Both the position numbers and the translations under genes were made by a program. The notes beneath the pieces were generated by a model. The model had not been told where the DNA came from and made no database searches. It saw nothing but the letters and a program-made list of their open reading frames with translations. Below are positions 35,018 through 44,336 of a DNA stretch of 64,000 nt, in pieces. Numbering within the stretch: position 1 is the stretch's first letter; every line of letters starts with the position of its first letter. Source of the DNA: JBFMHP01 sp964557295 (GTDB lineage: Bacteria; Pseudomonadota; Gammaproteobacteria; RBG-16-57-12); contig CAZKZP010000006.1 in assembly GCA_964557295.1 (NCBI GenBank), positions 35,027 through 99,026 of the forward strand, read 5' to 3'.

Positions 35018-36187
35018 ATGCCACGCGCGCCGCGACACTGCCGGCCGGCGCAGTCATCGTTGCCGCGGCGACTCGCCGCGCTACTGGCCGGCCTGATACT
35101 CCTGCACGCCCCTTGCCAGGCACAGACCGAGGAGAAGAGCCGGCTCGAACAGCTCAAGACCGAGATCGGCAGCCTCACGCGCAAGCTCGGCCAGACCCAA
35201 CGCGAGCGCGACCGTCTCACCGACCTCCTGCGCGAACTCGAAACCCGCATCCACCAAACCAGCCGCGCACTGCGCCAAAGCCAGGGCCAGGAAAAGGAAC
35301 TGCGAAGCGCGCTGGAACAGCTCGGCAAAAAGCAGGATACGCTCACCGCGCGCGTGGCGGACCACCGCCAGACGCTCGCCCAGTACGCCCGCCAGCGCTA
35401 CCTGGCCGGCGAGCATGGGTATTTAAAACTGTTCCTGACACAGACCGATCCAGCGAATCTCAACCGCACCCTGACGTACTACCGCTACCTCAATGCGGCT
35501 CATGTGGAAGAAATCGATCGCGCCAAGGCGGAACTTCGGGCGCTGGAGGACATCAAACAGGAGACCGCGCAGAGGCAAACCGAACTGCGCGCCACCCAAA
35601 CGCAACTCTCCGCGCATAAAAATCAACTGGCGCAGGAACAGCAAACCCGTCGGCAGCTGCTCGCCGCGCTCAACTCCGAGATCACCGACCGCCAACAGCG
35701 CCTGCGGCAATTGACCGCGGACGCCAAAGCGCTCGAGAACATCATCCAGGAGCTCAAGCGCCGGAAATCCGTGTCGTCCGCGCCCAGCGCGGGCAAGGGT
35801 CGTCTGCCCTGGCCAGTCCAGGGCCGGCCGCTGGCGAATTTCGGTCAAGCGCGCGGCCTGGGCAGCCTGAAATGGGAAGGCATGCTCATCGCCGCCGCCG
35901 AAGGCACGCCAGTGAAGGCCATCGCCGCCGGCAAGGTGGTGTATGCCGACTGGCTGCGGGGCTACGGCCTGCTGATCATCCTGGATCACGGCAACGGCGC
36001 CCTCAGCCTCTACGGCCAAAACCAGAGCCTGCACAAGCAGGTCGGCGATGACATCGCGCAGGGAGAAGTCATCGCCTTTGTCGGAAATTCCGGCGGCGGA
36101 CGGGAAAGCAGTCTTTATTTTGAAGTCCGTCACAACGGCAAGCCGACCGACCCTGCAAACTGGTGCCGGGGATCAAGGCCAGGCTGA
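35018..36187 (+). CDS. envC: Murein hydrolase activator EnvC
   Basis: Periplasmic activator of division amidases, 389 residues. Signal peptide about 1-35 (ending PCQAQ), then a long coiled coil (about 37-245) rich in Glu, Gln, Arg and Leu, and a C-terminal LytM/M23 domain (about 265-385). The catalytic His and Asp of active M23 enzymes are missing (WEGMLIAAAEGTPV and SLYFEVRHNG in their places), as in E. coli EnvC, so it activates and does not cut the wall itself. It lies between gpmI and ctpA. Confidence 0.93.
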   Translation: MPRAPRHCRPAQSSLPRRLAALLAGLILLHAPCQAQTEEKSRLEQLKTEIGSLTRKLGQTQRERDRLTDLLRELETRIHQTSRALRQSQGQEKELRSALEQLGKKQDTLTARVADHRQTLAQYARQRYLAGEHGYLKLFLTQTDPANLNRTLTYYRYLNAAHVEEIDRAKAELRALEDIKQETAQRQTELRATQTQLSAHKNQLAQEQQTRRQLLAALNSEITDRQQRLRQLTADAKALENIIQELKRRKSVSSAPSAGKGRLPWPVQGRPLANFGQARGLGSLKWEGMLIAAAEGTPVKAIAAGKVVYADWLRGYGLLIILDHGNGALSLYGQNQSLHKQVGDDIAQGEVIAFVGNSGGGRESSLYFEVRHNGKPTDPANWCRGSRPG

Positions 36188-36282
36188 ACAGTCCGACATT
36201 TACTATTGCCGGAACATACTGCCATAATTGGAAGAATTCGTTTGCCTGAAATGGCAACACAGAGAAAAGGTTGAAGATTTAA

Positions 36283-37626
36283 ATGAATGTAATGACTCGC
36301 AATGTTTTGATCCTGTCACTCGGCTTGGTTCTGGGCATTTCCATCTCCATCGGACAGGGCGTGTTCGCCGAGCGTGACGCGCCCGCCGCCGCCATCCCCT
36401 TCGATGAGCTGCGCACCTTCACCGAGGTGTTCGCGCGCATCAAGAACGATTACGTCGAACCGGTCGACGACAAAACGTTGCTCGACAACGCCATCCGCGG
36501 CATGGTCTCCGGTCTCGACCCGCACTCCACCTACCTCGACGCGCATGAGTACCAGGAACTGCAAGTCGGCACCACGGGCGAATTCGGCGGCCTCGGCATC
36601 GAGGTGGGCATGGAGGACGGCTTCGTCAAGGTCATCTCCCCGATCGATGACACCCCGGCCCAACGCGCCGGGATCAAGGCCGGTGATCTGATCATTCGTC
36701 TCGACGACACGCCGGTCAAGGGCCTGACCCTGCGCGAGGCGGTCGACATCATGCGCGGCAAGCCCAAGACCGACATCGTGCTGACCGTGGTGCGCGAGGG
36801 CGAGGAGAAGCCGCTGAAGTTCACCATCACCCGCGACATCATCCAGGTCAAGAGCGTCAAGTCACGCCTGATCGATAACAACGTCGGTTACGTGCGCATC
36901 ACCCAGTTCCAAGCGAAGACCGGCGAGAACCTCACCGAGGCGCTGAGCGCGCTGGAAAAGGAAAACAAGGGTCCGCTCAAGGGGCTGGTCCTGGATCTGC
37001 GCAACAATCCCGGCGGCGTGCTCAATGCCGCGGTCGACGTCTCCAACGCCTTCCTCAAACAAGGGCTGATCGTCTACACCGAAGGACGCATCAAGGATTC
37101 GAAACTGACCTTCAACGCCACCCCCAATGACGTGCTCAACGGCGCGCCCATGGTGGTGATGGTCAACGGCGGCTCGGCCTCGGCCTCGGAAATCGTGGCC
37201 GGTGCGCTGCAAGATCACAAGCGCGCGGTCATCACCGGCAGCAAGACCTTCGGCAAGGGCTCGGTGCAGACCATCCTGCCGCTGACCAGCGACTCGGCGC
37301 TCAAGATCACCACCGCGCGCTACTACACCCCCTCCGGCCGCTCGATCCAGGCCGAGGGCATCGTGCCGGACATCCTCTTCGAGGATCTGAAGATCGCCGA
37401 GGTCGTCGACAATAAGGACAACCTGATCAAGGAGGCCGACCTCAACGGCCACCTGATGAATCACAAGGAAACCGGCAAGGAACCCAAGAAACCGGCGGCC
37501 CCTGAGGACAAGGGCGCGAAAAAAGAGCCGGAGAAGGAAAAGGAAAAAGAAAGCCTTGCCAAGTCCGACTACCAGCTCTACGAAGCGGTCAACGTACTCA
37601 AGGGCATGATCATCTCGCAACGATGA
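36283..37626 (+). CDS. ctpA: C-terminal processing protease (S41 family)
   Basis: Periplasmic serine protease of 447 residues. An N-terminal signal/anchor (about 8-27) is followed by the S41 cap, a PDZ domain (about 95-175, GGLGIEVGMEDGFVKVISPI), and the protease core with the Ser in NGGSASASEIVAGAL and the Lys in TFGKGSVQT. A Lys/Glu-rich linker (about 400-430) is typical of CtpA and of unfolded C-terminal tails. The product cuts proteins from the C-terminus, often with a lipoprotein partner. A TATTGCC-containing gap of 95 bp separates it from envC. Confidence 0.94.
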   Translation: MNVMTRNVLILSLGLVLGISISIGQGVFAERDAPAAAIPFDELRTFTEVFARIKNDYVEPVDDKTLLDNAIRGMVSGLDPHSTYLDAHEYQELQVGTTGEFGGLGIEVGMEDGFVKVISPIDDTPAQRAGIKAGDLIIRLDDTPVKGLTLREAVDIMRGKPKTDIVLTVVREGEEKPLKFTITRDIIQVKSVKSRLIDNNVGYVRITQFQAKTGENLTEALSALEKENKGPLKGLVLDLRNNPGGVLNAAVDVSNAFLKQGLIVYTEGRIKDSKLTFNATPNDVLNGAPMVVMVNGGSASASEIVAGALQDHKRAVITGSKTFGKGSVQTILPLTSDSALKITTARYYTPSGRSIQAEGIVPDILFEDLKIAEVVDNKDNLIKEADLNGHLMNHKETGKEPKKPAAPEDKGAKKEPEKEKEKESLAKSDYQLYEAVNVLKGMIISQR

Positions 37627-37638
37627 TCTGACCAATGA

Positions 37639-38541
37639 ATGACGGAGAAGCGCCGCGATCGATTCTGGCCGTTCCTCAAGCAGCTGACCCTGGTTGGCTG
37701 CTTCGGTCTGATCGGTCCGGCGCTCACCGCCGCCGCGGATAACGAGCTAGACTTCACCCCACCGCCACGCCCCAGCATCAGCCTGATCCTCGACGACCTC
37801 GGCAACACCCTGAACGCCGGCCTGCGCGCCGTCTCTCTCCCCGGACCGATCGCCTACGCCTTCCTCCCACATACGCCGCACGCGGTGGAGCTGGCGAAAC
37901 TGGCGCACAGCTTCAACAAAGAAATCCTGCTGCACGCGCCGATGCAGGCGGAGATCACCGACCTCAATCCCGGGCCGGGCGCGCTGACCCTGGACATGAC
38001 GGAGCAGCAGTTCATCCAGACCTTGCAAGAGGACCTCGCCTCGATCCCGCACGTCATCGGCATCAACAATCACATGGGCAGCCTGCTCACGCGCCACCCC
38101 GGCCACATGCTGTGGCTGATGCGCGAACTCGACCGGCGCGGCAATCTGTTTTTCGTCGACAGCATGACCACCGAGAAAAGCATCGCCTTGCAGGTGGCGG
38201 CCGAACAGCACATCCCGAGCCTGCGCCGCGATGTCTTTCTCGACAATGAGCGCACGGTCGACGAGATCAGCGCTCAGTTCCAAAAACTGGTGCGCCTCGC
38301 CAAGCAACGCGGACATGCCCTCGGCATCGGCCACCCGTATCCCGAAACCCTGGAGGCACTGGAACGCCTGCTCCCGCAGCTCGAAGAGCTCGGCGTCGAT
38401 CTCGTGCCCGTCACCGCTATGATCAAATCTCAGAGGCAAACCCAATGGCAAGCATCCTTGTCCCACTCGCCCAAGGCTGCGAGGAACTCGAAGCCGTCAC
38501 CATCATCGATCTGCTGCGCCGCGCCGGACATCTTGTGGTGA
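37639..38541 (+). CDS. Divergent polysaccharide deacetylase (YibQ/DUF610)
   Basis: A 300-residue exported protein: signal peptide about 1-33 (ending ALTAAA), then a NodB-like barrel with ISLILDDLGN, HAPMQA and GIGHPYPETLEAL segments. The family lacks several catalytic residues of true deacetylases and its function is unclear. It follows ctpA closely, as in related bacteria. The conserved family sequence ends near VPVTAMIK (about residue 264), but the frame continues 32 residues into the DJ-1 gene, giving a 97-bp overlap. The stop may have been lost by mutation or an indel, so the real C-terminus may be near 38445. Confidence 0.78.
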   Translation: MTEKRRDRFWPFLKQLTLVGCFGLIGPALTAAADNELDFTPPPRPSISLILDDLGNTLNAGLRAVSLPGPIAYAFLPHTPHAVELAKLAHSFNKEILLHAPMQAEITDLNPGPGALTLDMTEQQFIQTLQEDLASIPHVIGINNHMGSLLTRHPGHMLWLMRELDRRGNLFFVDSMTTEKSIALQVAAEQHIPSLRRDVFLDNERTVDEISAQFQKLVRLAKQRGHALGIGHPYPETLEALERLLPQLEELGVDLVPVTAMIKSQRQTQWQASLSHSPKAARNSKPSPSSICCAAPDILW

Positions 38542-38996
38542 GCGCCAGCCTCGACGGCCAACCGATCAAGGCCAGCCGCGGCGTCATGCTCATCGCCGAC
38601 ACCACACTGGATCAGGCATTAAAACAAGACTTCGACATGGTGGTGCTGCCCGGCGGCATGCCCGGCGCGCAGCACCTGGAGGATGATCCGCGCGTGCGCG
38701 AACTGCTGACCTCGATGGCCGCGCGCGGCCGCTACACCGCCGCGATCTGCGCCGCGCCCAAGGTGCTCGCCCACGCCGGACTGCTCAAGGGCAAGACCGC
38801 CACCAGCTATCCCGGCTTTCTCGACAAGATGCATCTGCCAGAGACGACCTACAGCCACGCGCCCGTGGTGCAGGACGGCAAGGTCATCACCTCGCGCGGC
38901 CCCGGCACCGCGATGGATTTCGCGCTGCACCTGATCGAGGTGCTGAGCGGAAAGCAAAAACGCAACGAGGTCGAGGCGGGATTGCAGCGCGGTTGA
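38445..38996 (+). CDS. DJ-1/PfpI family protein (YajL-like)
   Basis: A 183-residue DJ-1 superfamily member. The conserved Glu is in AQGCEELEAVTIID (Glu14-15 region) and the reactive Cys is in TAAICAAPKVLAHAGLL. VVLPGGMPGAQHL and TSRGPGTAMDFALHL are family segments. Relatives act as chaperone, glyoxalase or deglycase-like proteins in oxidative and aldehyde stress. A decayed copy of this gene's 5'-middle part joined to its 3' end is at 47821-47976, 9 kb away in the same orientation. Confidence 0.88.
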   Translation: MASILVPLAQGCEELEAVTIIDLLRRAGHLVVSASLDGQPIKASRGVMLIADTTLDQALKQDFDMVVLPGGMPGAQHLEDDPRVRELLTSMAARGRYTAAICAAPKVLAHAGLLKGKTATSYPGFLDKMHLPETTYSHAPVVQDGKVITSRGPGTAMDFALHLIEVLSGKQKRNEVEAGLQRG

Positions 38997-38999
38997 TGT

Positions 39000-39087
39000 G
39001 TAGGATGGGTGGAATGAAATGAAACCCATCGAGGCGGCTATTTCTGCCGAATGATGTGATGGGTTGCGCTGCGCTTCACCCATCCAC
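39000..39087. repeat. Palindromic intergenic repeat
   Basis: GTAGGATGGGTGG...AAACCCATC on the left pairs with GATGGGTT...CACCCATCCAC on the right (88 bp). This is a widespread proteobacterial palindromic repeat type. It fills the gap between the DJ-1 stop and the MFS stop. Confidence 0.65.
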
Positions 39088-39104
39088 TATCTCTCTGCCT
39101 CCCT

Positions 39105-40379
39105 CTATTTCGCAGAGACAGTCTCCACCGGCTTGTCGTGCATGATGACGCGAGCCGCAAACCAAATCGCCAGCAGGTTGGCGGCCACGGCGACATAACC
39201 CACCTCCCGGTAGTGCGTCATCATCCCGGCATCATCCGTACCGATGATGAAGCCGGATACCATCGTCGCCAGCCCCATGGCCAGGGCCTGGGTCGTGGCA
39301 TGCAGCGACATGAAGGTGCCGCGCAGTTTTGGCTGGGCCGCCGAGGTGATGATGGCCATGGCCGGAATCATCCGGCCTGAGATCAGCACAAAGAACACGG
39401 TGGTGCAGAGGATCCACGCCCACAGTGGCACAACACCAATATGGGTGAGCACCAGCAGCGGAATCACGGCGGCGAACGCCACCATCCGGTAAACCTCGAC
39501 CTTGCCATGCTTGTCGGCCCAGACGCCGAGCAACCGCGAGGAAATCAGCGTAGCCGCGCCGCCGACGAGATAGATCAGCGGGATGTCCGTCAGCGCGATG
39601 CCGCCGTTATGCACGGCATACACCGTGATATAGGGAATGACGGTAAAGCCGGAAAAAATCACCAGCGCGGAAAACAGCAGCGCGCGCAGGTGATTGGGAT
39701 CGCGCAAGACCGTAACCAGCGGCGCGAATGGATGGGCACGACGTTCGGCACTGATATGGTGGTGCAATTCCGGTAGCACGCGCCGTCCGATCAGAATGAA
39801 CAACACGACCAACGCAGCGATGAAAATAAACGGCGCGCGCCACTGGAACTGGTTGGCCAGCCACAGTGACAACGGCACACCGGCGACCGTGGAAATCGAA
39901 AAGGCCGCCGATATCATGCTGCTGGCGCGCGCCCGGCGCGCAAAGGGAATGACATCGCCGACCATGGTTTGGACTTGCGCGCCCATGATGCCGCCAAATG
40001 CCCCCGCCAGTCCGCGCGCGATCAGCAGCGTGACATAGCCGGGCGCGAGCCCGCACGCCAGCGTTGCAATGCCGAACAGGCCAAACATCGTCAACATCAA
40101 GCGCCGGCGCTCAAAGAGATCCACAAAGGTAGTGGCCAACACCCCGGAAATCGCCGCACAGAAACTGTAGACCGCCACCAGCAGACCGAACTCATGCATG
40201 CTCAAGCCGAACGCCTGGATCAGTATCGGACCCAACGGCATCATGATCATGAAATCCAGCACATGGCTGAACTGGATCCCGCCGAGTATCAGCAGAAACA
40301 GGCGCTCTTGCCTGGGTGTCAGGGTGGGGTGCACGAATTTACCGCTGCGGTCAGAAAAAGCGATTCTAACATTTCGCAT
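39105..40379 (-). CDS. MFS transporter
   Basis: Major-facilitator transporter of 424 residues with about 12 hydrophobic helices. The loop 2-3 motif shows as DLFERRRLMLTMF, and motif C-like RARASSMISAAFSISTVAGVPL (about 147-168) suits drug/H+ antiporters and sugar efflux. The substrate is unknown. The predicted N-terminus has a basic extension (MRNVRIAFSDRSGKF), and a later start at PTLTPRQERLF is possible. It is alone on its strand between repeats. Confidence 0.82.
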   Translation of the reverse strand: MRNVRIAFSDRSGKFVHPTLTPRQERLFLLILGGIQFSHVLDFMIMMPLGPILIQAFGLSMHEFGLLVAVYSFCAAISGVLATTFVDLFERRRLMLTMFGLFGIATLACGLAPGYVTLLIARGLAGAFGGIMGAQVQTMVGDVIPFARRARASSMISAAFSISTVAGVPLSLWLANQFQWRAPFIFIAALVVLFILIGRRVLPELHHHISAERRAHPFAPLVTVLRDPNHLRALLFSALVIFSGFTVIPYITVYAVHNGGIALTDIPLIYLVGGAATLISSRLLGVWADKHGKVEVYRMVAFAAVIPLLVLTHIGVVPLWAWILCTTVFFVLISGRMIPAMAIITSAAQPKLRGTFMSLHATTQALAMGLATMVSGFIIGTDDAGMMTHYREVGYVAVAANLLAIWFAARVIMHDKPVETVSAK

Positions 40380-40544
40380 CTACGCCCAGGAATTTTGCCA
40401 TCGCGTGCCATGGTCGATGCCAACGCTGTTTTTTACTGCACAGCCAGCCTCGTGACTTCGATCTTGGTATTCATTAAACTAAGCGCGGTTTCCCAGCCTC
40501 ACAGTTTTGCCTTCCGGCTTCGGCTTGAACAAAAGGAATGACGT

Positions 40545-41332
40545 ATGAGTATTGCAGGATCTCTCTTCAGATTTTTCACCCTATGTGTAGCGATTTCCCT
40601 CACCGCCTGCGGCGGAGGGAGAGGAGATGGCGGTAATGGTCCGTCATCGTCAGATTACAAACTGGTCGCGGGAGGTGACTCGCACACCGTGGCCATCAAG
40701 ACCGACGGCACCCTCTGGGCCTGGGGCAACAACGGGGATGGCCAGTTGGGNNNNNNNNNNNNNNNNNNNNNNNNNNNNNNNNNNNNNNNNNNNNNNNNNN
40801 NNNNNNNNNNNNNNNNNNNNNNNNNNNNNNNNNNNNNNNNNNNNNNNNNNCCATAAGCCGTAACACCCCGGTGCAAATCGGCACGGATACCGACTGGGCC
40901 AGTGTGGCGGCGGGTAGCTACCACACCCTGGCCCTCAAGACCGATAGCACCCTCTGGGCCTGGGGATATAACGGGGATGGCCAGTTGGGCGATGGCACCA
41001 CCACCTGGCGTAACACCCCGGTGCAAATCGGCACCGACACCCACTGGGCCAGCGTTACGGCAAATCGCTACCACGCCCTGGCCCTCAAGACCGACGGCAC
41101 CCTCTGGGCCTGGGGCTATAACTACTATGGCCAGTTGGGGGATGGCACTGGCACAGACCAGAACACCCCGGTGCAAATCGGCACGGATACCCACTGGGCC
41201 AGTGTGGCGGCAGGTGAGAGCCACACCCTGGCCCTCAAGACCGACGGCATCCTCTGGGCCTGGGGCAGCAACGGGTCTGGCGAGTTGGGCTATGGGGGGT
41301 ATAAGGCACTCTCACCTGTACAAGTTCCATAG
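40545..41332 (+). CDS. RCC1-repeat lipoprotein, interrupted by assembly gap
   Basis: Lipoprotein of the RCC1/BNR beta-propeller type. The lipobox is in VAISLTACGG (about residues 16-25), then a Gly/Ser linker and repeat units ending KTDGTLWAWGNNGDGQL. A 100-N gap (40751-40850) splits the gene, and the two sides are not in the same frame as written, so the true length is unknown. After the gap at least three further near-identical units occur with an exact 150-bp period (AACACCCCGGTGCAAATCGG at 40862, 41012 and 41162). It ends SPVQVP at 41332. RCC1 propellers bind partners, and surface exposure is likely. This is the second RCC1 protein in the window (see 836-2599). Confidence 0.7.
40751..40850. 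other. Assembly gap (100 N)
   Basis: Exactly 100 N, the conventional mark for a gap of unknown size. It falls within near-identical 150-bp RCC1 repeat units, so the assembler probably collapsed them; the real number of units is unknown. Confidence 0.97.
40862..41311 (+). repeat. Tandem 150-bp RCC1 coding repeats
   Basis: Three consecutive units of 150 bp, the first two closest and the third more diverged, each encoding NTPVQIGTDTHWASV plus HTLALKTDGTLWAWG. High nucleotide identity within the units points to recent expansion or gene conversion. Confidence 0.85.
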
Positions 41333-41432
41333 CAAGCCTCACCTCACCCAGGCGACACGCGCCTGGGTGAGTCCCACCTCTTGCGCGGGCTTGGCGCGCC
41401 TTACGCATCAATGGGGTCAAAGCCGAAGGCAC

Positions 41433-41720
41433 TTACTTGCCCGGCATCAAATTAAATCTGGTGTCATTCCCTCTCTCTCCGGGATTTATGCCCTTTAGGG
41501 TAGAGGGCTAGGGTAAGGGAAGTTAATTCATTGATTTTATTCCCCTCACCCAAGCCCTCTCGACTCGGGCTCCGAACTTCGTTCCTACCGACTCCATCCA
41601 TGGAGTCGTCCCTGAGGGCCCAACACTGCCCTCAGCAAGGTCTGATGTGAAGGTGAGGCGGCTGGACGCTTACCCTGAGGGGGAGGAAATTGCACCAGAT
41701 CTATTTGCCCCGGGGTAATA
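41433..41720. repeat. MITE-like element, copy 2
   Basis: Left end TTGCCCGGCATCAAATTAAA followed by TCTGGTGTCATTCCCTCTC, right end (reverse complement) TATTACCCCGGGGCAAATAG followed by ATCTGGTG. The first 120 bp match copy 1 nearly base for base, then an extra insert (about 41560-41690) makes this copy longer. The rest of the gap 41333-41896 holds no gene. Confidence 0.75.
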
Positions 41721-41896
41721 GGTGGATTATCTGAACATCGGAGAAGTATAGCTTGATTTAAAGCGTTGTTATTGTTTCAGGTGGTTGAGGGGTCTCTTCC
41801 TTGAAGGATAGGTCATCAAGGTAAAATCGTTTGAAGCTGTTTTATTACAGCTATAGAAATCGCGCGCACCAAGAAGCGCTTAATGCGCCCGCCGCC

Positions 41897-43006
41897 TTAC
41901 CTCTTAAGCGCCGTGAACAGGGCTGCCACCAAATCGGACTGCGTGATCATACCGACCACTTGTTCGCGTTCGTCGACCACCGGCATATGATGCAACCCTC
42001 CATCGGAGAATCCTTTCACGAGGTCTGCAATGGGTTGCTCGGGGCGAGCGGTGCGCACGCGACGCGTCATGATATCGGCAACCTTACGGGCGGCGCTGGC
42101 GCGCGCGATACCCTCCGGCGTGAGGCCGCTTTGCGCCATAAAAAAATCGTGCAGCGATACGATGCCGACCAAGGTACCTTCCGCAGTTACCACCGGCAAG
42201 GTTTCAACCTTGTGCCGCGCCAACCGCGCCCACGCTTCGTCCAGCGAATCGGCCGGGCCGACGCACACCACGTCGCGCGACATCAGATCGGCGCAACGCA
42301 GGGCGCCCCAGGCACGGCGTTGCGCATGCAGGTGGGCGCGGATCATGATTTCCTCCAAGTCTTCGCGATCGACATCGAGCACTTCACCGAAGGACGCGAG
42401 CGCCGCGTCCAGGTCTTCCCTGACGTAGCCGGTCCGATGGCTAGGAAGGGGATCGCGGGTGCCGTGGGGATGAGACACGGCGGCAGCATGGTGCGGATAG
42501 CGGCGGCCCATGCTGTTGTGGAACAGCAGCGTCAACAGCAGCATGAACAGCGAATTGGCTGCCACCAACAGGACGAAGTCGTAACCGAGCGCATTGATCG
42601 GCGCTCCGGCCAAGACCGCGGTCAGCGCCACCGCCCCGCCGGGCGGGTGCAAACAGCGCAGCGCAAACATTGCCGCGACAGCCGCAGCGCCCGCCAAGGC
42701 CGCGCTGACCCCGCCGCCACCCAACCATTGTTGGCAGGCTACGCCGATCAACGCAGAAACCACGTTGCCGCCAAAAAGCGCCCAGGGCTGCGCCAGCGGA
42801 CTGGCGGGCACCGAAAACAGCAACACGGCTGACGCACCCATTGGCGCGATGAACCAGGGATTTGCGGTACCGAGCGCCTGACGACTGAGCCACTCGGTAA
42901 AGAGCAGGCCGAGACCGACGCCCAACGTGCCCAGCCAGATGTCTCGCCGTCCCATGCTCAATGGCGCCGGATGGAACAAGCGCAACCAATTCAGCAGGCC
43001 CTGCAT
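41897..43006 (-). CDS. HPP-family membrane protein with CBS domain pair
   Basis: A 369-residue protein. The N-terminal part (about 20-160) has four to five membrane helices with the HPP signature RCLHPPGGAVALTAVL (about 116-131). A cytoplasmic linker (about 165-215) and a CBS pair (about 220-365, LMSRDVVCVGPADSLDEAW and IMTRRVRTARPEQPIADLV) follow; CBS pairs usually sense adenine nucleotides. HPP proteins of plastids and cyanobacteria have been reported to move nitrite. The frame starts with GTG inside the hmp stop (43021), but ATG 43006 has GAGGA eight bases upstream and is preferred. It is co-transcribed with hmp, so it probably helps with NO detoxification products. Confidence 0.82.
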   Translation of the reverse strand: MQGLLNWLRLFHPAPLSMGRRDIWLGTLGVGLGLLFTEWLSRQALGTANPWFIAPMGASAVLLFSVPASPLAQPWALFGGNVVSALIGVACQQWLGGGGVSAALAGAAAVAAMFALRCLHPPGGAVALTAVLAGAPINALGYDFVLLVAANSLFMLLLTLLFHNSMGRRYPHHAAAVSHPHGTRDPLPSHRTGYVREDLDAALASFGEVLDVDREDLEEIMIRAHLHAQRRAWGALRCADLMSRDVVCVGPADSLDEAWARLARHKVETLPVVTAEGTLVGIVSLHDFFMAQSGLTPEGIARASAARKVADIMTRRVRTARPEQPIADLVKGFSDGGLHHMPVVDEREQVVGMITQSDLVAALFTALKR

Positions 43007-43017
43007 CGGCGGGTTCC

Positions 43018-44196
43018 TCACGCAAGGGCCGCGGCCGGCCCGAAAAACTCATAGCGCGTCTGCGCCTCGGGCACTCCCAGCGCCTGCAAGTTACGTTTGA
43101 CCAGCGCCATGAAGGGTTTGGGGCCGAGAAAATACGCATCGATGTCGCGGGTGGCGGGAAGCCATTGCACCAGGCGGGCCTGGTCCAACAGCCCCACCGC
43201 ATCGGCGGCATCGGCTTCGGTAGCCTGGTCGTAGCAATAAAAGCGCTTGAGTTGCGGATGCCGCCCCGCCAGGGCATCGATGCTGTCACGAAAGGCGTGC
43301 GCCGACCGGTTGCGTGCGCAATGAATGAAGTGAATCGGCCGCTCGGTCTTGAGCGCGGCCTGTAAGATGGCCACCAGGGGCGTAATCCCCACCCCGCCGC
43401 TGATGAGCACCAGGGGCCGATCGCTGTGATGCAGCGTGAAGGCGCCGGCTGGCGGGAAGAGCTCGAGGACATCGCCTTCGTCCACCCGGTCGTGTAAATG
43501 GTTCGAAACCACGCCCCCCGGCTCGCGCTTGACGCTGATGCGCAAGTCCCGGCCATTGGGCGCCGCGGACAGCGAGTAGTTGCGGCGCTGCTCCTGCCCA
43601 TCGATCGAGAGGCGCAGGCCGATGTATTGGCCGGGCTGGTGGGCGATCACGGGGCCGCCATCCTGCGGGGCGAGGTAAAAGGAGGTGATCTCGCTGCTTT
43701 CGGGCACCTTGCGCAGCACCCGGAACCACCGGCCGCCGCGCCAGCCGCCGGTGGCGGCCGCGTTGGCGGCATAGTGCCGCTCTTCGGCGGCGATCAAGAT
43801 GTCGGCCAACTGCTGGTACGCGGCGCCCCAGGCGGCGAGCACCGCCTCGGTCGCGACCTCCTCGCCCAGCACCTCGCGAATCGCGCGCAGCAGACACGCG
43901 CCCACGATGGGGTAGTGCTCGGGCTGAACCTGCAGCGCCACGTGTTTGTTGATGATTTGCGCGGGCAGGTCGCCCAGGCCTTCCAGCTTATCGATGTGCC
44001 GCGCGTACATCAGAATGCCGTTGGCCAAGGCGCGCGGTTGCTCGCCGCTGGCTTGATGGGCCTGATTGAACAGCGGTCGCACCTGCGGATATTCGGCGAG
44101 CAGGATGCGGTAGAAGTGTTGGGTCAGTGCCTCGCCCCCGCTTTCCAGCAAGGGTACGGTAGCTTTGACAAGGGCACGGTGGGTATCGTTGAGCAT
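43018..44196 (-). CDS. hmp: Flavohaemoglobin, nitric oxide dioxygenase
   Basis: Converts NO and O2 to nitrate with NAD(P)H. The 392 residues comprise a globin domain (1-140, with the proximal His in NKHVALQVQPEHYPIVG and Tyr/Phe in the distal pocket region HFYRILL), an FAD-binding domain (about 150-255, motif RNYSLSAAP), and an NAD-binding domain (about 260-390, GGVGITPLVAIL and CARNRSAHAF). The GGAGG at 44202-44206 fits ATG 44196. Upstream sits a near-perfect sigma54 promoter and, further up, sites of NorR type, with norR divergent, so it should be induced by NO. Confidence 0.95.
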   Translation of the reverse strand: MLNDTHRALVKATVPLLESGGEALTQHFYRILLAEYPQVRPLFNQAHQASGEQPRALANGILMYARHIDKLEGLGDLPAQIINKHVALQVQPEHYPIVGACLLRAIREVLGEEVATEAVLAAWGAAYQQLADILIAAEERHYAANAAATGGWRGGRWFRVLRKVPESSEITSFYLAPQDGGPVIAHQPGQYIGLRLSIDGQEQRRNYSLSAAPNGRDLRISVKREPGGVVSNHLHDRVDEGDVLELFPPAGAFTLHHSDRPLVLISGGVGITPLVAILQAALKTERPIHFIHCARNRSAHAFRDSIDALAGRHPQLKRFYCYDQATEADAADAVGLLDQARLVQWLPATRDIDAYFLGPKPFMALVKRNLQALGVPEAQTRYEFFGPAAALA

Positions 44197-44228
44197 ATAG
44201 CCTCCATAAAGTCCGAGTGTTACACTAG

Positions 44229-44244
44229 GGCAAAAGACGTGCCA
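44229..44244 (-). promoter_or_regulatory. sigma54 promoter of hmp
   Basis: On the minus strand TGGCACGTCTTTTGCC matches the consensus TGGCAC-N5-TTGC at every conserved base. Transcription would begin near 44218, 22 bases before the hmp start. Confidence 0.88.
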
Positions 44245-44285
44245 GTTATTGCCTACTGGTAAATCAACAACTTACAACCTACAAT

Positions 44286-44296
44286 GTCGTTCTGAC
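44286..44296. promoter_or_regulatory. NorR-type binding site 1
   Basis: GTCGTTCTGAC fits the NorR core GT-N7-AC and is close to the dyad GTCA-N3-TGAC. It lies about 70 bp upstream of the hmp transcription start, inside the divergent gap. A weaker TT-N7-AC match is at 44272-44282. Confidence 0.65.
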
Positions 44297-44311
44297 TTAT
44301 TCTAAATAGAA

Positions 44312-44322
44312 GTCAAAAAGAC
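44312..44322. promoter_or_regulatory. NorR-type binding site 2
   Basis: GTCAAAAAGAC is a second GT-N7-AC match, 26 bp from the first and 15 bp before the norR start. Occupancy could also repress norR. Confidence 0.55.
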
Positions 44323-44336
44323 TCAAAGAGGTCGAT

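Noticed and set aside
40862..41311. Regular 150-bp repeats as a CRISPR array
   Set aside because: Units are coding RCC1 repeats with no short repeat/spacer structure.
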